44,930 nt of DNA from assembly GCF_001553035.1 (NCBI RefSeq), contig NZ_KQ959944.1, positions 7,447 through 52,376 of the forward strand, written 5' to 3'. The DNA comes from Gemella haemolysans. GTDB taxonomy: Bacteria > Bacillota > Bacilli > Staphylococcales > Gemellaceae. A program made the translations under genes and the position numbers. Under the pieces are notes generated by a model. The model searched no databases and was not told the origin of the DNA. It worked only from the letters and a program-made list of their open reading frames with translations. Shown here piece by piece: positions 43,063 to 44,930 of this stretch; the stretch's first letter is position 1, and each line of letters opens with the position of its first letter.

Positions 43063-43486
43063 GAATACTTTTGGTTACGCTAAACCAGGGCAAAAGAAAT
43101 TAACTCGTAGTCAGGCAACTGAACTAGCAATAAGTGAGATTGAAGAAGGATATACTAAACGATTAGAAAGAGAAGTTAATCTTAAGGTTGCAGATTTTAT
43201 AGGAGATTTTTGTCTAGCGTTAGCGTGGAGTTTACGAGCGAATCATAATTATGGTGCAAAACGAATTGAAAGAACCATTAGAGAAATGTTTGAAGTTGTT
43301 AGTGATGCAAAAATGAAAGAAGCTGGTTATTTTTTATTTGATCTAAGAGAAACTAGAGAACAATTGTTAATTGAAACAGGATTAGATATTGAGCCAGTCA
43401 TAATAGATGAAGTAAATAAACATCTAGAGAGAGCAAAAGAGTTTGCAATTAAAAGTGGAGTATTCAAGGAGAAAGTAGAGGTATAG
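43043..43486 (+). CDS. hypothetical phage protein
   Basis: I do not recognise this 147-residue, mainly helical protein. It has a basic N terminus (KKIVRNTFGYAKPGQKK) followed by amphipathic helices. AGGAGA is just upstream of the ATG. The position between ssb and an HTH protein suggests a role in replication or late regulation, without direct evidence. Confidence 0.6.
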   Translation: MGKKIVRNTFGYAKPGQKKLTRSQATELAISEIEEGYTKRLEREVNLKVADFIGDFCLALAWSLRANHNYGAKRIERTIREMFEVVSDAKMKEAGYFLFDLRETREQLLIETGLDIEPVIIDEVNKHLERAKEFAIKSGVFKEKVEV

Positions 43487-43489
43487 AAG

Positions 43490-43894
43490 ATGAAAAAAGT
43501 AGTAAATATTAATGAAATGATAGAAGTTATAAAAGAGAAGACACGTTGGAGTGAAGCTATACTAGCTATTGAGTTAGGAGTAGATTCACAAAATATTACA
43601 GCATGGAAAAGAGGCAGAATTCCAAGAAGTAAAAATTATAAGAGATTAAAGGAACTATATGAGAGTTTAATCAGTAAAGAAGAGAAGATTAATAAACCAG
43701 ATGAAAACAAGGATAGTGAATTAAGACAAGAATTATTAAATAAACTTGCTAAGGCTGATGAACGCTTAAATAAACTTGCGAGTGATCAAGAAGTTTGCTA
43801 TAAAAATTTAGCTATGGTAAATGCTCAAATTACAGCGTGGAATCATGAGAGACATAAATTAGTAAAACAATTAAAAGAATTGGTAGGTGCATAA
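43490..43894 (+). CDS. HTH protein with C-terminal coiled coil
   Basis: This 134-residue protein has an N-terminal HTH (RWSEAILAIELGVDSQNITA, with WKRGRIPRS after it) and, from about residue 60, a heptad-rich coiled coil (LRQELLNKLAKADERLNKLA). It probably binds DNA as a dimer. Its end overlaps the region before the next start. Confidence 0.7.
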   Translation: MKKVVNINEMIEVIKEKTRWSEAILAIELGVDSQNITAWKRGRIPRSKNYKRLKELYESLISKEEKINKPDENKDSELRQELLNKLAKADERLNKLASDQEVCYKNLAMVNAQITAWNHERHKLVKQLKELVGA

Positions 43895-43895
43895 A

Positions 43896-44267
43896 ATGAA
43901 TAAAAGACAAGCTAAAAAATTAGAATTAAAGAACGAAATAAGTGGTATTAAGAAAGATAATAAGTTACAAGATAAAAAGTTAAATGCATTGAATAAGATG
44001 AATAGTAATTTTTTTAATGAAGTTAACAATATCATGAAACAATTTGAGAAGCAGGAGAAATTGTTAAAAGCTAATAAAGAGAGTTTATCTAATGTTATAC
44101 AAGCACAGACTTATTTAGATATGGAGAATAGTAAAAGAATGACAGATTTAAATGATGTAATTAGAAAACAAAATAATAGCATTTGTATATTAGAGTATAG
44201 CATATTTGCAATGGTAATTTTAATATCAATAGTGTTTATTTTAGAGTTGATTAAGTGGTTGGTATAG
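43896..44267 (+). CDS. coiled-coil protein with C-terminal membrane anchor
   Basis: This protein of about 123 residues is Lys/Asn-rich and coiled-coil for most of its length, ending in a membrane helix at about residues 99-121 (AMVILISIVFILELIKWL). It is predicted to be tail-anchored. GTAGGTG precedes the ATG at 43896. The function is unknown. Confidence 0.65.
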   Translation: MNKRQAKKLELKNEISGIKKDNKLQDKKLNALNKMNSNFFNEVNNIMKQFEKQEKLLKANKESLSNVIQAQTYLDMENSKRMTDLNDVIRKQNNSICILEYSIFAMVILISIVFILELIKWLV

Positions 44268-44307
44268 GAAATACAGTAATATTTGAAAGAGTAGAGGAAA
44301 TGAGAAA

Positions 44308-44520
44308 ATGTTTGATGAAATATTAATAGCAGTTTACTTAATTCTTGTAGGTGCTTTATTCGGAGCAATGATTAAGGATGTTAGTTTAGATAAGATTAGA
44401 GGTGAAAATTTAGTATTAAAAGTAGCTAACACACAATTAAAAGAAAAAGTAAAAGAACTAGATTACAAACAAGCAGAATTAACTAAAAGAATAGCTGAAT
44501 TAAACGGAATAGGAGGATAG
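44308..44520 (+). CDS. small membrane protein with coiled coil
   Basis: This 70-residue protein has a membrane helix at about residues 5-24 followed by a heptad-rich helix (LKEKVKELDYKQAELTKRI). It resembles the small membrane proteins seen in phage early or late-regulatory regions; the family is not identified. Confidence 0.6.
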   Translation: MFDEILIAVYLILVGALFGAMIKDVSLDKIRGENLVLKVANTQLKEKVKELDYKQAELTKRIAELNGIGG

Positions 44521-44531
44521 GAGTAATTGGA

Positions 44532-44930
44532 ATGGAACAAAAATTTATAAATGACGATTGTATGAAGTGTTTAAAAAATTATCCAGATAAATACTTCGAC
44601 ATAGCGATAGTAGACCCACCATATTTTAGTGGGCCAGAGAAAAGAAAATTTTACGGGAGAAAAACAAGTCCTATCGGAGTTCAGCGGTTGTACAAAAAAA
44701 CGGACACATGGGAATTACCGACGAAAGAATATTTTGACGAACTCTTCAGGGTAAGTAAACCTCAAATAATATGGGGTGTTAATTACTTCTCAAAAATATA
44801 TAATTTTGGGCCAGGAAGGATAGTTTGAGATAAGGTCAACGGCAAATCAACTTTTAGCGACTGTGAAATAGCATACTGCAGCTTACATGATAGCGTAAGT
44901 GAGAATGATAAAATAAGAATGTACAGTTTT
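44532..44930 (+). pseudogene. DNA methyltransferase gene with an in-frame TGA, cut by the window end
   Basis: The frame starts MEQKFINDDCMKCL and has the amino-methyltransferase motif DPPYF at about residues 34-38, followed by the target-side IIWGVNYF segment. After FGPGRIV a TGA stands at 44826-44828. The same frame then continues DKVNGKSTFSDCEIAYCSLH to the window end without another stop. Family members have tryptophan (TGG) at this place, so a single G-to-A change is the simplest cause. As read, the product is a 98-residue fragment. Confidence 0.75.

Larger units (their letters stand above)
33545..44930. mobile_element. prophage integrated in cas9 (left 11.4 kb; continues past the window)
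   Basis: The order is that of a temperate siphovirus of Firmicutes: leftward integrase and lysogeny module (33.6-37.3 kb), divergent cI/cro switch, then rightward early and replication genes (dUTPase, YopX, replication initiator, SSB, methyltransferase). Packaging, structural and lysis genes must lie to the right. A related, decayed immunity region sits about 10 kb to the left in the same chromosome. Confidence 0.92.

Noticed and set aside
44826-44828. UGA decoded as tryptophan
   Set aside because: Other genes in the window end with TGA at their natural ends, so the standard code applies.

Overview
The window looks like the chromosome of a low-GC Gram-positive coccus of the Bacilli. The AT-rich codon use, strong AGGAGG ribosome sites, rimM-trmD and rplM-rpsI pairs, OatA-like acyltransferase and type II-A-like Cas9 all fit, and my best guess is Gemella; the genus is inferred. 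Host genes fill about 1-19.4 kb: the end of tRNA-Phe, tRNA-His, a thioredoxin-like protein, a PhnC/PhnE-type ABC transporter, rimM-trmD, an S1-domain protein, der, a membrane zinc peptidase, acpS-alr-tex-oatA, gltX, rplM-rpsI, a class I amidotransferase and rpsD. They resume at 24.8-33.5 kb with amino-acid permease, alanine dehydrogenase, paralogous permease, a secreted-type nuclease and cas9.

Between rpsD and the first permease (about 19.4-24.3 kb) lies a decayed prophage immunity region. Its cro gene, a second small HTH gene and a membrane protein are broken by stops, but the cI-type repressor and its operators are intact. The repressor is followed with almost no gap by a DUF4231/SLATT two-TM protein and a TIR-like protein, which looks like a two-gene defence cassette expressed with the repressor. 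To its left is an Abi_2 (AbiF-like) HEPN protein preceded by a small RNA gene with its own promoter and terminator.

At about 33.54 kb a second prophage begins, inserted inside cas9. The Cas9 reading frame is normal through RuvC-I, bridge helix, RuvC-II and HNH up to the HHAK of RuvC-III. It then runs into 11 unrelated codons and a stop, with a leftward tyrosine integrase 45 bp further on. The insertion removes the last RuvC aspartate and the whole C-terminal PAM-recognition part, so Cas9 should be inactive in the lysogen. The rest of cas9, any cas1/cas2/csn2 and the array are not in the window and probably lie beyond the prophage.

This prophage reads from the left: integrase, a candidate small RNA, a PemK/MazF-like protein preceded by a small RNA nearly identical in core and layout to the one before the Abi gene, a lipoprotein that may act in superinfection exclusion, the cI repressor, then rightward cro and early genes (dUTPase, YopX, replication initiator, recombinase, SSB, a methyltransferase with an in-frame TGA) to the window end. 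The two prophage regions are related: they share a 75-bp promoter/leader, a small paralogous protein, a 27-bp repeat and the RNA gene.

The strongest leads are (1) prophage insertion at the catalytic RuvC-III codons of cas9, (2) one small RNA design linked to two unrelated toxin-like proteins, and (3) the repressor-coupled SLATT-TIR pair kept intact while the surrounding phage genes decayed.
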